DNA of 64,000 nt from contig JAPPNN010000049.1 of the NCBI GenBank assembly GCA_028873815.1, positions 1-64,000 of the forward strand, given 5' to 3'. The DNA is from Gemmatimonadota bacterium (lineage in GTDB: Bacteria > Gemmatimonadota > Gemmatimonadetes > Longimicrobiales > Gaopeijiaceae). The position numbers and the translations under genes were made by a program. Each line of letters begins with the position of its first letter. The first letter of the stretch is position 1. Under the pieces are notes generated by a model. It had not been told where the DNA came from and did not search any database. It saw only the letters and a list, made by a program, of their open reading frames with translations. This document shows positions 1-9,634 of this stretch, one piece after another.

Positions 1-145
1 GCACCGAGAGCGGCGAGGCGCCGGGCCGGCAAGGCGCGACGAAGGGCCAGTAGCAGCGCTACGGGCCCGAGGAGCAACGCAGAGCGAAGCGGTCCGGCCC
101 GGATGCATCGCCGCTCGAATGCCGGGGGGATTTTGTCCACGGGCT
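1..145 (+). repeat. Dispersed intergenic repeat, copy A (two modules)
   Basis: Two modules lie side by side. Module 1 (1-86) recurs inverted at 51142-51227 with only two differences over 86 bases. Module 2 (93-140) recurs inverted at 46990-47037 with one difference over 48 bases. Shorter pieces of module 1 occur at 8888-8903, 16860-16893 and 40888-40912. No convincing coding frame was seen. It abuts the 3' end of the small minus-strand gene ending at 182. The window edge may truncate it on the left. Confidence 0.8.
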
Positions 146-181
146 GCCCACCGCCGCGTTGACGCGAAGGCGGTCTTTCCC

Positions 182-493
182 TCAGGCCGGTCCTGCGAGC
201 GTCCACCCGACTTCCACAAGCCGCGCGGCTTCGTCCGTCGCGTGGACGTCCACGCGCCCCGTTCTCGCCAGCCGGGAGTCCGAGGGCCTGCCGCCGAAAA
301 GCGCGAAGCCGTCTACGGAAAAACGCTCCTCCCTGCCGTCCGGCGCCGTGGCGGCCATCACGCAACTCTTCAGTTCCTTGACGCGCAGGGCCTCGCCCTT
401 CCCGAGCCGCAATCGCAGAATACGGCCCCCGTGGGGATGATCGTACGCGTCGATCACGCGATACGTTGCTTTGGGCGGAGCCGAGGTGGTCAC
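182..493 (-). CDS. Hypothetical protein, 103 aa
   Basis: Small, apparently soluble protein that I do not recognise. The GTG start at 493 is chosen because a GGAGGG ribosome binding site lies six bases upstream; the frame stays open further upstream but without such a site. The middle reads DHPHGGRILRLRLGKGE followed by a mixed beta-rich stretch, consistent with a compact beta fold. There is no signal peptide or membrane segment. It is divergent from the decarboxylase gene at 571, so the 77-base gap probably holds promoters for both. The alternating charged/hydrophobic pattern supports real coding; the function is unknown. Confidence 0.6.
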   Translation of the reverse strand: MTTSAPPKATYRVIDAYDHPHGGRILRLRLGKGEALRVKELKSCVMAATAPDGREERFSVDGFALFGGRPSDSRLARTGRVDVHATDEAARLVEVGWTLAGPA

Positions 494-570
494 TATCGTC
501 CCTCCGTAGACATGGAGCCGTTGCGTACCCGGACCTACACTAGAACCCCTCCAACCGAAGGCGTCAACGG

Positions 571-2076
571 ATGACAACAGAGACGACGGGAACGGCCGCC
601 GAAGCCACGGGCCGCACCCCGGCAGCGGCGGGACCCGGCGCGGAGACGGCTGGCGCCGTCCCGCCCGGTCTGTCACTGCTGGAGGACCCCGAGGAGATGC
701 GGCGTTCCGGATATCGGGTGGTCGATGCGATCGTGGACCGCTGGGCGAACCTCGCAGACGGACCGGCCTGGCGGGGGGCCTCCCGGAAGGTCACGGAGCC
801 CCTGCTTCATGGCCCGCCACCGGAATCCGGCCAGCCCCTCGAGCCGATTCTCCAGACGGTGCTGCAGGACGTGATGCCGCTCGCCGGACGCATCGACCAT
901 CCCCGCTTCCTCGCCTTCATCCCGTCCAGCCCGTCATGGGCCTCGGTCCTCGCCAGCTTCCTGGTCAACGGATTCAACGTGTTTCAGGGCACGTGGCTCG
1001 AGTCTTCCGGCCCGTCCCAGATCGAAGTCACCGTCACGGAATGGTTCCGCGAGTGGCTGGGGTATCCATCAGGGGCCGGGGGCCTGTTCACCAGCGGCGG
1101 ATCCGCCGCCAATCTGATCGCCCTCGTCGCCGCGAGGGAAGCCGCCGGCAATCCGCCCTCGGGTACGGTCTACGTCTCGGAGCAGACGCATGCCTCCGCC
1201 GTCCGTGCCGCCCGCATCGCCGGGATCGACGGCACTCGGGTCCGCCACCTGCCCGTCGACGCCGACTTCCGGATCGTGCCTTCGGGCTTTCGCGAAGCCG
1301 TCCTCCGGGATCGTGAGGGCGGCCTTGTACCGTTTTGCGTGATCGCGAACGCGGGAACCACCAATACGGGAGCCATCGACCCCCTGGCCGAAATCGCGCA
1401 CGTCGCGAAGGAGGAGGGGCTCTGGTACCACATCGACGCGGCCTACGGAGGGTTTGCGGTGCTGGACCCGAATACCAGACCGCTGCTCACCGGGCTGGAA
1501 CAGGCCGACAGTGTGAGCCTGGATCCGCACAAGTGGTTCTTTCAACCCTACGAGACCGGCTGCCTTATGGTACGGGACGTGACCAGACTGGAAGCGGCTT
1601 TCCGGATGCTGCCAGAGTACCTGCAGGACGCCGACTGGGGACCGGAGCATGTCAATTTCTGTGACCGTGGCCTGCAGCTCACGCGGACCTTTCGTGCGTT
1701 GCGCGTCTGGCTTGCGGTTCAGCGCTACGGTCTTGACGCACATCGCAGGGAGATTGCGCGCGCCATCGAACTGGCCAAACGCACCGAGGCGCGGATCCGG
1801 GACGAAGCCGAGCTGGAGCTCCTGTCGCCGCAAAGTCTCGGCGTCGTCTGCTTCCGTTACGTCGGTCACCCAGCCGCCGCCCCGCACAGCCTCGACGAAC
1901 TGAACCGGGAGATTCAGGACCGAATCACACAATCGGGCCTGGCCATGCTCTCCTCCACCCGCCTGGGACACACGTTTTCGTTGCGGTTCTGCATTCTGAA
2001 TACACGCACGACCGCCGCCGACGTCGACCTCGCGCTCGACGCGATCCTGCAAACCGGGAGGGAACTGCACGCATGA
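571..2076 (+). CDS. PLP-dependent group II decarboxylase (aromatic-L-amino-acid decarboxylase family)
   Basis: 501 aa, close to the usual 480-510 aa of the family. The cofactor lysine is in the signature DPHKWFF (about K321). The ring-stacking histidine is in SEQTHASA (about H207) and the aspartate pairing with the pyridine nitrogen is in HIDAAYGG (about D289). Members decarboxylate aromatic amino acids such as tryptophan, tyrosine, phenylalanine or DOPA in the cytoplasm; substrate cannot be read from sequence. The first 30 residues are low-complexity Ala/Gly/Thr and may be disordered. The stop overlaps the next start (ATGA), so it is probably translationally coupled to the CPBP protease. Confidence 0.9.
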   Translation: MTTETTGTAAEATGRTPAAAGPGAETAGAVPPGLSLLEDPEEMRRSGYRVVDAIVDRWANLADGPAWRGASRKVTEPLLHGPPPESGQPLEPILQTVLQDVMPLAGRIDHPRFLAFIPSSPSWASVLASFLVNGFNVFQGTWLESSGPSQIEVTVTEWFREWLGYPSGAGGLFTSGGSAANLIALVAAREAAGNPPSGTVYVSEQTHASAVRAARIAGIDGTRVRHLPVDADFRIVPSGFREAVLRDREGGLVPFCVIANAGTTNTGAIDPLAEIAHVAKEEGLWYHIDAAYGGFAVLDPNTRPLLTGLEQADSVSLDPHKWFFQPYETGCLMVRDVTRLEAAFRMLPEYLQDADWGPEHVNFCDRGLQLTRTFRALRVWLAVQRYGLDAHRREIARAIELAKRTEARIRDEAELELLSPQSLGVVCFRYVGHPAAAPHSLDELNREIQDRITQSGLAMLSSTRLGHTFSLRFCILNTRTTAADVDLALDAILQTGRELHA

Positions 2077-2858
2077 GACCGGGCTACGCGCTGGCGGGCG
2101 CGGGAGGCACGGCGGCGCTGGCGGCGATCTTCACGGCATCGGGCCTGGGCGGGGTGATCCCGTCCCTGTTGGCCGCCGCGTGGCTTGTCGCGATTCCGGT
2201 GCTGGCGGTGATCGGGGAGCCCCCTCACGCAGAGGAGATTCGCGCTGACCGGACAGCGGTCTACAAGGGTTCCGCCGTCCTGCTAGCGGTTGCCGGCCTG
2301 TTGGCCATCTGGGCGCTGGCTCGGCTTCCACATCTCGCCGCGTCCCGGCTGCTGGCATGGCCCCCGGGGATTGGCGCGCTCCTGGGTCCAGCCATTCTCA
2401 TTACCGCGGCAGGCGTCCTGGTGGCCTATGGATTCCGCACTCTCTCGCGCCGGTTCGGCTGGCAGGAAACCGAAATGGTGCGGGCAATCATGCCCGAGAC
2501 GAGACGCGAGAAGGGGGCCTTTGCGGCTCTGTCACTCGCCGCCGGATTCTCGGAAGAGATCGTCTTCCGCGCCTTCCTTCCTGCGTTTCTGCTGCCCTGG
2601 ACCGGGTCGTACCTCGCTGGCGCCTTGCCTGCCGCGGGTGTTTTTGGCTTCCTTCATGCGTATCAGGGCCGTCTGGGGATCGTGCGGACCACGGTGATCG
2701 GGGTTGTCATGGCCGGCGGCGTGGCGTGGACCGGCAGCGTGTGGCCGGCGGTTTTCGCACATGCGGCCCTGGACCTGCTGTTCGGCCTGGTGCTGGCCAG
2801 GTCACTCATGGGAGAGCCGCGCGCCGGCGCGGCCGGGGAAGGAGCTTCGTGGACGTAG
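2073..2858 (+). CDS. CPBP family intramembrane glutamic endopeptidase
   Basis: 261 aa polytopic membrane protein. The Rce1/CPBP catalytic set is complete: EExxxR in SEEIVFR (about E161-R166), a histidine in FGFLHAYQG (about H195) and a second in FAHAALDL (about H230). Family members cleave membrane substrates or act in bacteriocin self-immunity and regulation; the substrate here is unknown. About six to seven hydrophobic helices are visible. It overlaps the decarboxylase by four bases and the next gene by about ten, so it lies in a compact operon. Confidence 0.85.
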   Translation: MRPGYALAGAGGTAALAAIFTASGLGGVIPSLLAAAWLVAIPVLAVIGEPPHAEEIRADRTAVYKGSAVLLAVAGLLAIWALARLPHLAASRLLAWPPGIGALLGPAILITAAGVLVAYGFRTLSRRFGWQETEMVRAIMPETRREKGAFAALSLAAGFSEEIVFRAFLPAFLLPWTGSYLAGALPAAGVFGFLHAYQGRLGIVRTTVIGVVMAGGVAWTGSVWPAVFAHAALDLLFGLVLARSLMGEPRAGAAGEGASWT

Positions 2859-3265
2859 ACCTCGTACTCATCGCCGACGCCGCGACCATCGACGGGTCGG
2901 GCAAGCTCAACCTGCTCGGCGTCTTCGATCAGATCAGCGTGGCACGGTTCCCGGCTCGGCACGGCCGTCTTTCACTCGTTCTGCGCTTCCTCGGCGGCGC
3001 CAACGATGCCGGCACCCACAAGCTCACCATCAAGCTCGCCTCGCCGTCCGGGAAGGAGATCGTCTCCCTCAGCGGCGAGCTCAAGGTGGCCCCCAGCCCG
3101 GGGAGTCTCCAGACGGGAATCCGGGTTCCGCACGTGATCAATCTCGACGGAATCGTCTTTCAGGAGGCCGGGGTCCACACTTTCCACGTCCTGGTGAACG
3201 GACGTCACCAGGCCACGCTTCCGCTGACGATCGTCAGCCGCAACCTCGACGCGGTGGTGACTTGA
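2849..3265 (+). CDS. DUF6941-like conserved protein
   Basis: 138 aa. The GTG start at 2849 has GAAGGA just upstream and overlaps the CPBP gene end. The opening VDLVLIADAATIDGSGKLN, with LLGVFDQI after it, resembles the DUF6941 family of small beta-sandwich proteins of unknown function often encoded near translation or replication genes. The middle (KLTIKLASPSGKEI) and the end (GVHTFHVLVNGRH) are beta-rich and suggest an Ig-like or C2-like fold. No signal peptide, so cytoplasmic. The assignment rests on memory of the family pattern, not on a search. Confidence 0.65.
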   Translation: MDVDLVLIADAATIDGSGKLNLLGVFDQISVARFPARHGRLSLVLRFLGGANDAGTHKLTIKLASPSGKEIVSLSGELKVAPSPGSLQTGIRVPHVINLDGIVFQEAGVHTFHVLVNGRHQATLPLTIVSRNLDAVVT

Positions 3266-4122
3266 CTGCCACGCGCCCGGAACCGGCCCGGCCCGGCGGC
3301 GGGCCGCTCCGCGTGACCCGCCTCCGGGTCTATCCCGTGAAGGGGACCCGGGGAATCGACCTCGAGGCGATGGAATTCGACCAACTCGGTCCCCGTTGCG
3401 ATCGCCGCTGGATGATTGTGACGCCCGACGGCGAGTTCGTGAGCCAGCGCGGCACGCCCCAGCTGGCGACCATCCGTCCCCGGCTCGAAAACGGCTCGCT
3501 GGCGCTCGCGGCCCCCGGGGCGGAGACCCTGACCCTGCCCGTCGACCCGGGCGGCAGCAGCGTCCGCGTGCGCATCCACAACACCGGCGCGGACGCCCGC
3601 ACCGTCGGGACGGAGGCCGACGCCTGGCTGTCCTCGGTTCTGGGCGGCGCGTTCCGGCTGGTCTTCATGCGGAATCAGGATGCGCGCGCCACGGACCCCG
3701 AATACGCGGCGGGGCACCAGGTGGGCTTCGCCGACGGCTTTCCGGTGCTGCTCGTCAGCGAAAGCTCCGTGGACGAGTTGAGCCGGCGGGTCGGACGGCC
3801 GCTCCCGGTGGAGCGCTTCCGGCCAAATATCGTCGTGACCAGCGACTCGCCGCACGACGAGGATCGCTGGCAGCGCTTCACCATCGGCGGGCTGGCCTTC
3901 GAGGGCGTGAAGCTGTGCGCGCGCTGCAAGGTCACGACCGTCGACCAGGATTCGGGCGTCCGGGACCCCACCTCCGAGCCGCTCAGGACGCTGGCGTTCT
4001 ACCGCCGCATCGAGTCGCACGTCTACTTCGGGGTCAACGTGGTGCACAGGGGACGTGGCCGAATCGCCGTGGGCGACACGGTTGACGTGCTGGAGCGGGG
4101 GTACATACCGGGACGGCAGTGA
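3262..4122 (+). CDS. MOSC domain protein (YcbX-like)
   Basis: About 286 aa from a TTG that overlaps the previous stop (TTGA); a GTG at 3313 just before VTRLRVYPVKG is an equally possible start giving 269 aa. An N-terminal MOSC-N beta-barrel domain (RLRVYPVKGTRGIDL, DRRWMIV) is followed by a MOSC domain with the conserved cysteine motif CARCKVTTVDQDSG. MOSC proteins handle molybdenum-cofactor sulfur chemistry; YcbX-type members reduce N-hydroxylated compounds with a ferredoxin domain, which is absent here. Cytoplasmic. Encoded just before the topoisomerase gene. Confidence 0.8.
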   Translation: MTATRPEPARPGGGPLRVTRLRVYPVKGTRGIDLEAMEFDQLGPRCDRRWMIVTPDGEFVSQRGTPQLATIRPRLENGSLALAAPGAETLTLPVDPGGSSVRVRIHNTGADARTVGTEADAWLSSVLGGAFRLVFMRNQDARATDPEYAAGHQVGFADGFPVLLVSESSVDELSRRVGRPLPVERFRPNIVVTSDSPHDEDRWQRFTIGGLAFEGVKLCARCKVTTVDQDSGVRDPTSEPLRTLAFYRRIESHVYFGVNVVHRGRGRIAVGDTVDVLERGYIPGRQ

Positions 4123-4156
4123 GCAGGAACCTCAGTGAGCAGCGGCAGGAGGCCGC

Positions 4157-6640
4157 ATGAGCGTAGCCCGAGTGCGTGACCGCGTCCTGGAGCGGCACAT
4201 CGAGGAAGAGATGCAGCACGCCTTCCTCGACTACTCGATGAGCGTGATCGTGCGGCGCGCGCTTCCGGACGTCAGGGACGGGCTCAAGCCGGTGCACCGG
4301 CGGATTCTCGTGGCGATGCACGGGCTCGGCCTGCGCCCGGACCGCGACTACAAGAAGAGCGCCACCGTGGTGGGCGAGGTGCTGGGGAAGTACCACCCGC
4401 ACGGAGACGCGGCGGTATACGACGCGCTCGTCCGCATGGTGCAGGAGTTCTCGCTGCGGTATCCGCTCGTCGACGGCCAGGGCAACTTCGGCTCGATCGA
4501 TGGTGACTCGGCCGCCGCGTACCGGTACACGGAGGTGCGTCTCGCAAGCGTCGCCACCGAGCTGCTCGCCGAGATCGAGAAGGACACGGTCGACTGGGAG
4601 AACAACTTCGACGACCGTCTCAAGGAGCCGGCGGTGCTGCCGTCCACGGTCCCGAACCTGCTCGCCAACGGCTGTTCTGGGATCGCCGTGGGCATGAGCA
4701 CGAACGTGCCGCCGCACAACCTGCGTGAGGTGGCGGACGCGCTGCGCACGCTGGTGGCCAACCCGGACTGCGACACGGCGGAACTGATGGAGCAGCTTCC
4801 CGGGCCCGACTTCCCGACGGGCGGCTACATCGTGGGGCGCACCGGCATTCGCCGCATGTACGAAAACGGGCGGGGTCGGATGACGATGCGGGCCCGCGTG
4901 GTGACCGAGGCGCTGCGTGGGGGACGCAAGCAGCTCGTGGTGACCGAGTTGCCGTACGCGGTGTCGAAATCCCGCATTATCGCGCAGATCGCCGGCCTGT
5001 CGCGCAAGGGTAGCTTGCCGGACGTGGCCGACCTGCGTGACGAGTCGGACCGCGAGGGCATTCGCCTCGTGATCGAGCTGAAGCGCGGGGCCGATGTCGG
5101 CAGCATCATGGCGCTGCTCTTCAAGAAGACCGCGCTGCAGTCCACGTTCGGCGCGATTCTCCTGGCCCTCGACGGCGGCAAGCAGCCCGAGGAATTCACC
5201 CTCAAGGAACTGCTGGAACGCTTTCGCGACCATCGCCTGGACGTGATCCGGCGCAGGTCGCGGTTCGACCTGGACAAGGCCGAGGCGAACCTGCACGTCA
5301 CGCGGGGACTCCTCACTGCGCTGGCCCACATCGACGAGGTGATCGCCGTGATCCGGCGCTCGACCGACCGTGCCCAGGCCGCGGTCCGGCTGCAGGAGCG
5401 CTTCACCCTCAGCGAAATCCAGGCGGACGCGATTCTGCGGATGCGGCTCGCCCGGCTGACAGCGCTGGAAGCCGATCAGTTGCGCGCCCGCGAGGCGGAC
5501 CTGCTCGCCACGATCAAGAAGCTGCGCGGACTCCTGGCGAACGAGTCGCTCCAGCTCACGGTCATGCTCAGGGAGCTGGACGAGGTCGTCGAGCGCTACG
5601 GCGACGCCCGGCGCACGGTGATTCTGGAAGGGAAGGACAAGGCCGACTTCGCGTATGTGAAGTCGAGTGTGGCAGACGAGGACGTGGTCGTCACCATTTC
5701 CCACCAGGGCTATCTGAAGAGGATCCCGATGCACCTGTACAGGCGGCGCACGGCCGCGGGCCTCGCCATGGCCGCCATGGAGCGCTACCGCGGCGACTAC
5801 CTGGAGACCGTGGTCGTCGCTCGTACCCGGGGCTGGCTGCTCGCCTTCACCAGCAAGGGGAAGGTGTACTTCCTGCGGGTCGAAGAGGTCCCCGAGGGCT
5901 CCCGCGCCGCGCGTGGCAAGTCGATCTGGGCCCTGCTCGGAATCGACCGCCGCGACCCGATCGTCGCGATCCGCCCGGTCGACGATCTCACCGACGACCG
6001 CTACCTGGCGTTCGTCACGCGCGCCGGGCTGGCGAAGAGGACGCGCCTGCACGAGTACTCCAACCCGATGCCCGCCGGCATCATCGCGATGCGGCTCCGG
6101 CCGGGAGACACCGTCCGGGACGTGCACGATACGTCGGGAGACACGGAGTTCCTCCTCGTCACCCGGCAGGGCCGCGCGCTGCGCTTCCCGGAACGGGAGG
6201 TCCCGGTCATGGGCCGTGTGGCACTGGGCGTGAAGGGAATCAGCCTGCGCGGCGACGACGAGGTCGTTTCGTTCATCGCCGCCTTGCGCGAAGCGCCGGT
6301 CCTTCTTGTCACCGAGAGGGGCGCCGCCAAGCGGACACCCCTCACCGACTTCCCGATCCGCAAGCGGAGCGGGCTCGGCGTAGCGGCGATGGCCACCGGT
6401 GACTGCGCCCACGGGATCGTCGGGGCGCTGGAGGGTCTGGACGACGACCGGGTCATCCTGCTGTCGGCCGGCGGTGTCCCGACCGCCGCGAACGTCGGCT
6501 CGGTCGCGCTTAAGCGGCGCACCGCACCAGCGCAGAGCATCGCGTCGCCCGGCGCCGGGGACAGAATCGTGGAGGTCACACGGCTCAACGGCGACGAGCC
6601 CGCGGACGAGACGCAGTTCGACCTCATGGGGCCCGAGTGA
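4157..6640 (+). CDS. gyrA: DNA gyrase/topoisomerase IV subunit A
   Basis: 827 aa type IIA topoisomerase breakage-reunion subunit. The N-terminus has [20 protein letters not shown] and the catalytic tyrosine in AAYRYTE (about Y124). A six-bladed C-terminal propeller follows from about residue 500. No canonical GyrA box (QRRGGKG) is evident; [11 protein letters not shown] occupies a similar place, so ParC identity is not excluded. The quinolone pocket reads [11 protein letters not shown], with alanine where E. coli GyrA has Ser83 while the acidic residue is kept. CAGGAGG precedes the ATG. The stop overlaps the next start (GTGA). No gyrB/parE partner is present in the window. Confidence 0.92.
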   Translation: MSVARVRDRVLERHIEEEMQHAFLDYSMSVIVRRALPDVRDGLKPVHRRILVAMHGLGLRPDRDYKKSATVVGEVLGKYHPHGDAAVYDALVRMVQEFSLRYPLVDGQGNFGSIDGDSAAAYRYTEVRLASVATELLAEIEKDTVDWENNFDDRLKEPAVLPSTVPNLLANGCSGIAVGMSTNVPPHNLREVADALRTLVANPDCDTAELMEQLPGPDFPTGGYIVGRTGIRRMYENGRGRMTMRARVVTEALRGGRKQLVVTELPYAVSKSRIIAQIAGLSRKGSLPDVADLRDESDREGIRLVIELKRGADVGSIMALLFKKTALQSTFGAILLALDGGKQPEEFTLKELLERFRDHRLDVIRRRSRFDLDKAEANLHVTRGLLTALAHIDEVIAVIRRSTDRAQAAVRLQERFTLSEIQADAILRMRLARLTALEADQLRAREADLLATIKKLRGLLANESLQLTVMLRELDEVVERYGDARRTVILEGKDKADFAYVKSSVADEDVVVTISHQGYLKRIPMHLYRRRTAAGLAMAAMERYRGDYLETVVVARTRGWLLAFTSKGKVYFLRVEEVPEGSRAARGKSIWALLGIDRRDPIVAIRPVDDLTDDRYLAFVTRAGLAKRTRLHEYSNPMPAGIIAMRLRPGDTVRDVHDTSGDTEFLLVTRQGRALRFPEREVPVMGRVALGVKGISLRGDDEVVSFIAALREAPVLLVTERGAAKRTPLTDFPIRKRSGLGVAAMATGDCAHGIVGALEGLDDDRVILLSAGGVPTAANVGSVALKRRTAPAQSIASPGAGDRIVEVTRLNGDEPADETQFDLMGPE

Positions 6641-7815
6641 GGTTCCTCGTGCTGGGCGGCGGCGCCCAGGGATCCGCGGCCGCTTTCGACCTCCTCCGCC
6701 AGGACACGGTCGAGAAGGTCGTCATCGCCGACCTGCATCCGGACCGGCTGCACCCGGCGCTCCGGCCTCATCGCGGGCGACGCCTGGCGACGCTGCAGGT
6801 CGACGCCTCCTCCAACGACGGCATCATGGGGGCGATGGAGGGAGCCAGCGGCGTGCTGTGCGCGCTCCCGTACCACTTCAACCACGAGATGGCGCGGATG
6901 GCGGTCGAGGCCGGCGCCCACTTCACGGACCTGGGCGGCAACACCGAAATCGTCACGCGCCAGCGCGGGCTGGACACGGCAGCCCGGCAGAAGGGCGTGT
7001 CGGTGGCGCCCGACATCGGGCTGGCCCCGGGCATGGTCAACATCCTGGCCCAGGCGGGTATCGAGCGCTTCGACGCTGTCCACTCGGTACGGCTGTGGGT
7101 GGGGGGCCTGCCTCGCCGCCCCCGCCCACCGCTCAACTACCAGATCGTCTACGCGCTCGAAGGCATGTTCGACTACTACGTGACGCAGGCCGAGATCCTG
7201 AGGGACGGAAAGCGGATCCGCGTGGATGCGCTGTCGGAACTCGAAACCGTCGAGTTCGCGTCACCCATCGGGCGCCTCGAGGCCTTCCACACCGGGGGCG
7301 GGACATCGACGATGCCCGCGCGGTACGAGAACCGCATCAGCAGCTTCGAGTACAAGACGCTGCGCTACCCGGGCCACGCCCAAGTGATGCGCGCCATCCG
7401 CGAGCTGGGGCTCCTGAGCGACCGGGACGTCGACTACAACGGGGCGGTGGTCAATCCCCGCAAGTTCTTCATCCAGCAGGTGACGCCCTTCCTCAGAAAC
7501 GAGGACGGGGACGACCTGGTCGTGGCGCGCGTGGAGGTGACGGGAGAGAAGGGCGGCGCACGGTCCCGGGTCCGCTATGAAGTCATCGACCACTACGACC
7601 CGTCAACGAGGATCACCGCCATGGCCAGGACCACCGGGTTCACGCTGGCGATCGTGGCGCTGATGCAGGCGCGTGGCGAGGTTGCCGCGGGCGTGGGCAC
7701 ACCCGACGAGATCATCCCTGCGCAGACCTACATCGATGAACTGGGAGAGCGCGGAATTCGTGTTACTTTTGACCGCTTGCCACAACATGCAACCAAGGCG
7801 GACCCGGTCCAATGA
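6637..7815 (+). CDS. Saccharopine dehydrogenase-like NAD(P)-dependent oxidoreductase
   Basis: 392 aa. The N-terminal Rossmann fold begins [18 protein letters not shown]. The stretch [18 protein letters not shown] followed by HFTDLGGN is typical of the saccharopine dehydrogenase / lysine 6-dehydrogenase family, and [11 protein letters not shown] is another family motif. Such enzymes oxidise lysine or saccharopine, or act on related amino acids; the substrate is not assigned. The GTG start overlaps the topoisomerase stop and the gene end overlaps the next ATG (ATGA), so at least three genes are coupled. Cytoplasmic. Confidence 0.8.
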   Translation: MRFLVLGGGAQGSAAAFDLLRQDTVEKVVIADLHPDRLHPALRPHRGRRLATLQVDASSNDGIMGAMEGASGVLCALPYHFNHEMARMAVEAGAHFTDLGGNTEIVTRQRGLDTAARQKGVSVAPDIGLAPGMVNILAQAGIERFDAVHSVRLWVGGLPRRPRPPLNYQIVYALEGMFDYYVTQAEILRDGKRIRVDALSELETVEFASPIGRLEAFHTGGGTSTMPARYENRISSFEYKTLRYPGHAQVMRAIRELGLLSDRDVDYNGAVVNPRKFFIQQVTPFLRNEDGDDLVVARVEVTGEKGGARSRVRYEVIDHYDPSTRITAMARTTGFTLAIVALMQARGEVAAGVGTPDEIIPAQTYIDELGERGIRVTFDRLPQHATKADPVQ

Positions 7816-8882
7816 CGATACATCGTGCCACACTCCTGGTCGCCCTTGCGGCCATTGCCTCGCCCACCGACGCGAACGCGCAGCAGGGCGTCGCGCCGCT
7901 GGAGCTCGTCAAGTCCGGCGAGAGCCGCTTCGGCGAAATGCAGCAACTCACTTTCGCGGGAGAGAACGCCGAAGCCTACTGGTCGTTCGACGGTTCCATG
8001 CTGGTCTTCCAGTCGACCCGGTCGCCCGGAGAGGGGTGCGACCAGATCTACACATACGATCCGGCTACGGGCGAGCAGCAGCTCGTCAGCACGGGTGACG
8101 GCCGCACCACCTGCTCGTACTTCTACCCGGGCGGCAACCGGATCCTCTACTCGTCGACACATCACTACAGCCGCGCCTGCCCCACCCCGCCCGATTTTTC
8201 GCGAGGATACGTATGGGCGGTGTACCCTAGCTTCGACATTTTCGCGGCGGACGTGGACGGATCGAACCTGCGGCAGCTGACGAACGAATTCGGCTACGAC
8301 GCCGAGGCCACGTTCTCGCCCACGGGAGACCGGATCATTTTCACGTCCATCCGGGACGGCGACCTGGACCTGTATTCCATGCGGCCCGACGGCTCCGACG
8401 TGACACGCATCACCGACCGCCTCGGCTACGACGGCGGCGCATTCTACAGTCCCGACGGCACGAAGATCGTATGGCGGGCCCATTACCCGGAGACCGCCGA
8501 GGAGCGGGAGGACTACCTGGCCCTCCTGGCCGACGGCCTGATCCGTCCGTCCGCCCTCGACATCTACATCGCCGATGCGGACGGCTCCAACGTCAGACAG
8601 CTGACCGACAACGGCGCGGCCAACTTCGCCCCCTACTGGCACCCCTCCGGAGAGCAGATCATCTTCTCGTCGAACATGGACGACCCGAGGGGACGCAACT
8701 TCGAGCTCTACCTGATCAACGTGGACGGGACCGGCCTCGAGCGGATCACCTGGTCGGAGGGCTTCGACGGGTTCCCCGTGTTCCACCCCGACGGCAACAG
8801 GCTCGTATTCGGCTCCAACCGCAACATGTCGCACGAAGGCAACACGAACCTGTTCCTGGTGGAGTGGCGGGATTCGCGGTAG
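7812..8882 (+). CDS. Exported PD40/TolB-like beta-propeller protein
   Basis: 356 aa with an N-terminal signal peptide (residues 1 to about 24, ending NAQQ). Repeated PD40 motifs of the type FSPTGDRIIFTS, YSPDGTKIVWRA, WHPSGEQIIFSS and FHPDGNRLVFGS define a six- to seven-bladed propeller like that of TolB and the propeller domains of S9 peptidases. There is no catalytic domain. Probably periplasmic, with a binding or scaffolding role. It overlaps the preceding dehydrogenase by four bases and is the last gene of the plus-strand run; a convergent NUDIX gene follows after about 100 bases. Confidence 0.8.
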   Translation: MTIHRATLLVALAAIASPTDANAQQGVAPLELVKSGESRFGEMQQLTFAGENAEAYWSFDGSMLVFQSTRSPGEGCDQIYTYDPATGEQQLVSTGDGRTTCSYFYPGGNRILYSSTHHYSRACPTPPDFSRGYVWAVYPSFDIFAADVDGSNLRQLTNEFGYDAEATFSPTGDRIIFTSIRDGDLDLYSMRPDGSDVTRITDRLGYDGGAFYSPDGTKIVWRAHYPETAEEREDYLALLADGLIRPSALDIYIADADGSNVRQLTDNGAANFAPYWHPSGEQIIFSSNMDDPRGRNFELYLINVDGTGLERITWSEGFDGFPVFHPDGNRLVFGSNRNMSHEGNTNLFLVEWRDSR

Positions 8883-8884
8883 GG

Positions 8885-8963
8885 CAAGGAGCAACGCAGA
8901 GCGCGGCCCCGACAGGCTAAGGGGGATTTGCCTCACGGGCTGCCGGGTAAACTATAGTTGAAC
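8885..8963 (+). repeat. Degenerate copy of the dispersed intergenic repeat
   Basis: Sits between two convergent genes. It contains GAGCAACGCAGAGCG (8890-8904), identical to module 1 of copy A, followed by CGGCCCCGACA, which matches the flank of the inverted copy at 51131-51141. Then comes GGGGGATTTGCCTCACGGGCTGCC-like sequence resembling module 2. It ends with GTAAACTATAGTTGAAC (8947-8963), a weak relative of the palindrome upstream of the SDR gene at 56312. Confidence 0.6.
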
Positions 8964-8984
8964 TTGTGCCTGGCCCGCGGGCGC

Positions 8985-9599
8985 TCAGACGGGGCTTCGA
9001 AGCACTTCCAGAAACTGCGTGAGGATCCGGTAGGTCAGCCCCCAGATCACCTGGCCGTCCAGCCGGATGCACGGGAACTTCCTCTCCCCCAGGGCCGGAT
9101 CGCGGTATGCGTACGAGCTGCGGTTCGACCGATCAGCGAGCGCGCGCACCTGGAACCAATGCACCGAGGCCACTTCGGGGCTGGCGATCCGGGCGTGGGC
9201 GGCGGGATCCGACTGGAAGACGAAAGGCCAGATCGTGATGACCGGCAGGCGAACCCCCAGGGGCCGCATCGGCTCGATCCTGCCCAACGGGTGGCCATCC
9301 ACATCCAGGCGTAGCCCCGTTTCCTCACGCGCCTCGCGCACGGCGGCGGCCATCAACCCGGGATCCGCCGCGTCCAGGCTTCCTCCCGGCAACGCCATCT
9401 GCCCCGACCACGGATCGCGAGAGGAGTCCGCCCTTCTGATCGCCAGCACCTCGCAACGGTCGACCCGAGGGTCCGTAACGCCGGGCGGCGGACGCAGCAC
9501 GAGCGCAACCGCGGCGTTCTTGCGGTGACGATCCGGAAACGCCGAGCTGGTCGGTCCGAATCGGTCGGCCAGCGCGTCCGGAAGCTGCGAGAGGCGCAT
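8985..9599 (-). CDS. NUDIX hydrolase, CoA pyrophosphatase-like
   Basis: 204 aa. The NUDIX region (about residues 71-96) reads LPGGSLDAADPGLMAAA followed by VREAREETGL; the REARE-ETG part is canonical, while the first glutamate of the box is replaced by aspartate as in several CoA pyrophosphatases. The preceding RDPWSGQMALPGG resembles the NuCoA signature. Likely hydrolyses coenzyme A or other nucleoside diphosphate derivatives in the cytoplasm. It lies 35 bases downstream of queE on the same strand and may be cotranscribed. No strong ribosome binding site is seen at the ATG. Confidence 0.8.
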   Translation of the reverse strand: MRLSQLPDALADRFGPTSSAFPDRHRKNAAVALVLRPPPGVTDPRVDRCEVLAIRRADSSRDPWSGQMALPGGSLDAADPGLMAAAVREAREETGLRLDVDGHPLGRIEPMRPLGVRLPVITIWPFVFQSDPAAHARIASPEVASVHWFQVRALADRSNRSSYAYRDPALGERKFPCIRLDGQVIWGLTYRILTQFLEVLRSPV

Positions 9600-9634
9600 A
9601 CCGGGTCTCGTCGCTGACCGTCGTGGCGTCCGGC

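Noticed and set aside
4034-6412. Long minus-strand open frame (about 790 codons) opposite the topoisomerase gene
   Set aside because: It lies entirely antisense to a clear GyrA-type gene; its composition (Arg/His/Val-rich with no domains) is that of a GC-rich shadow frame.
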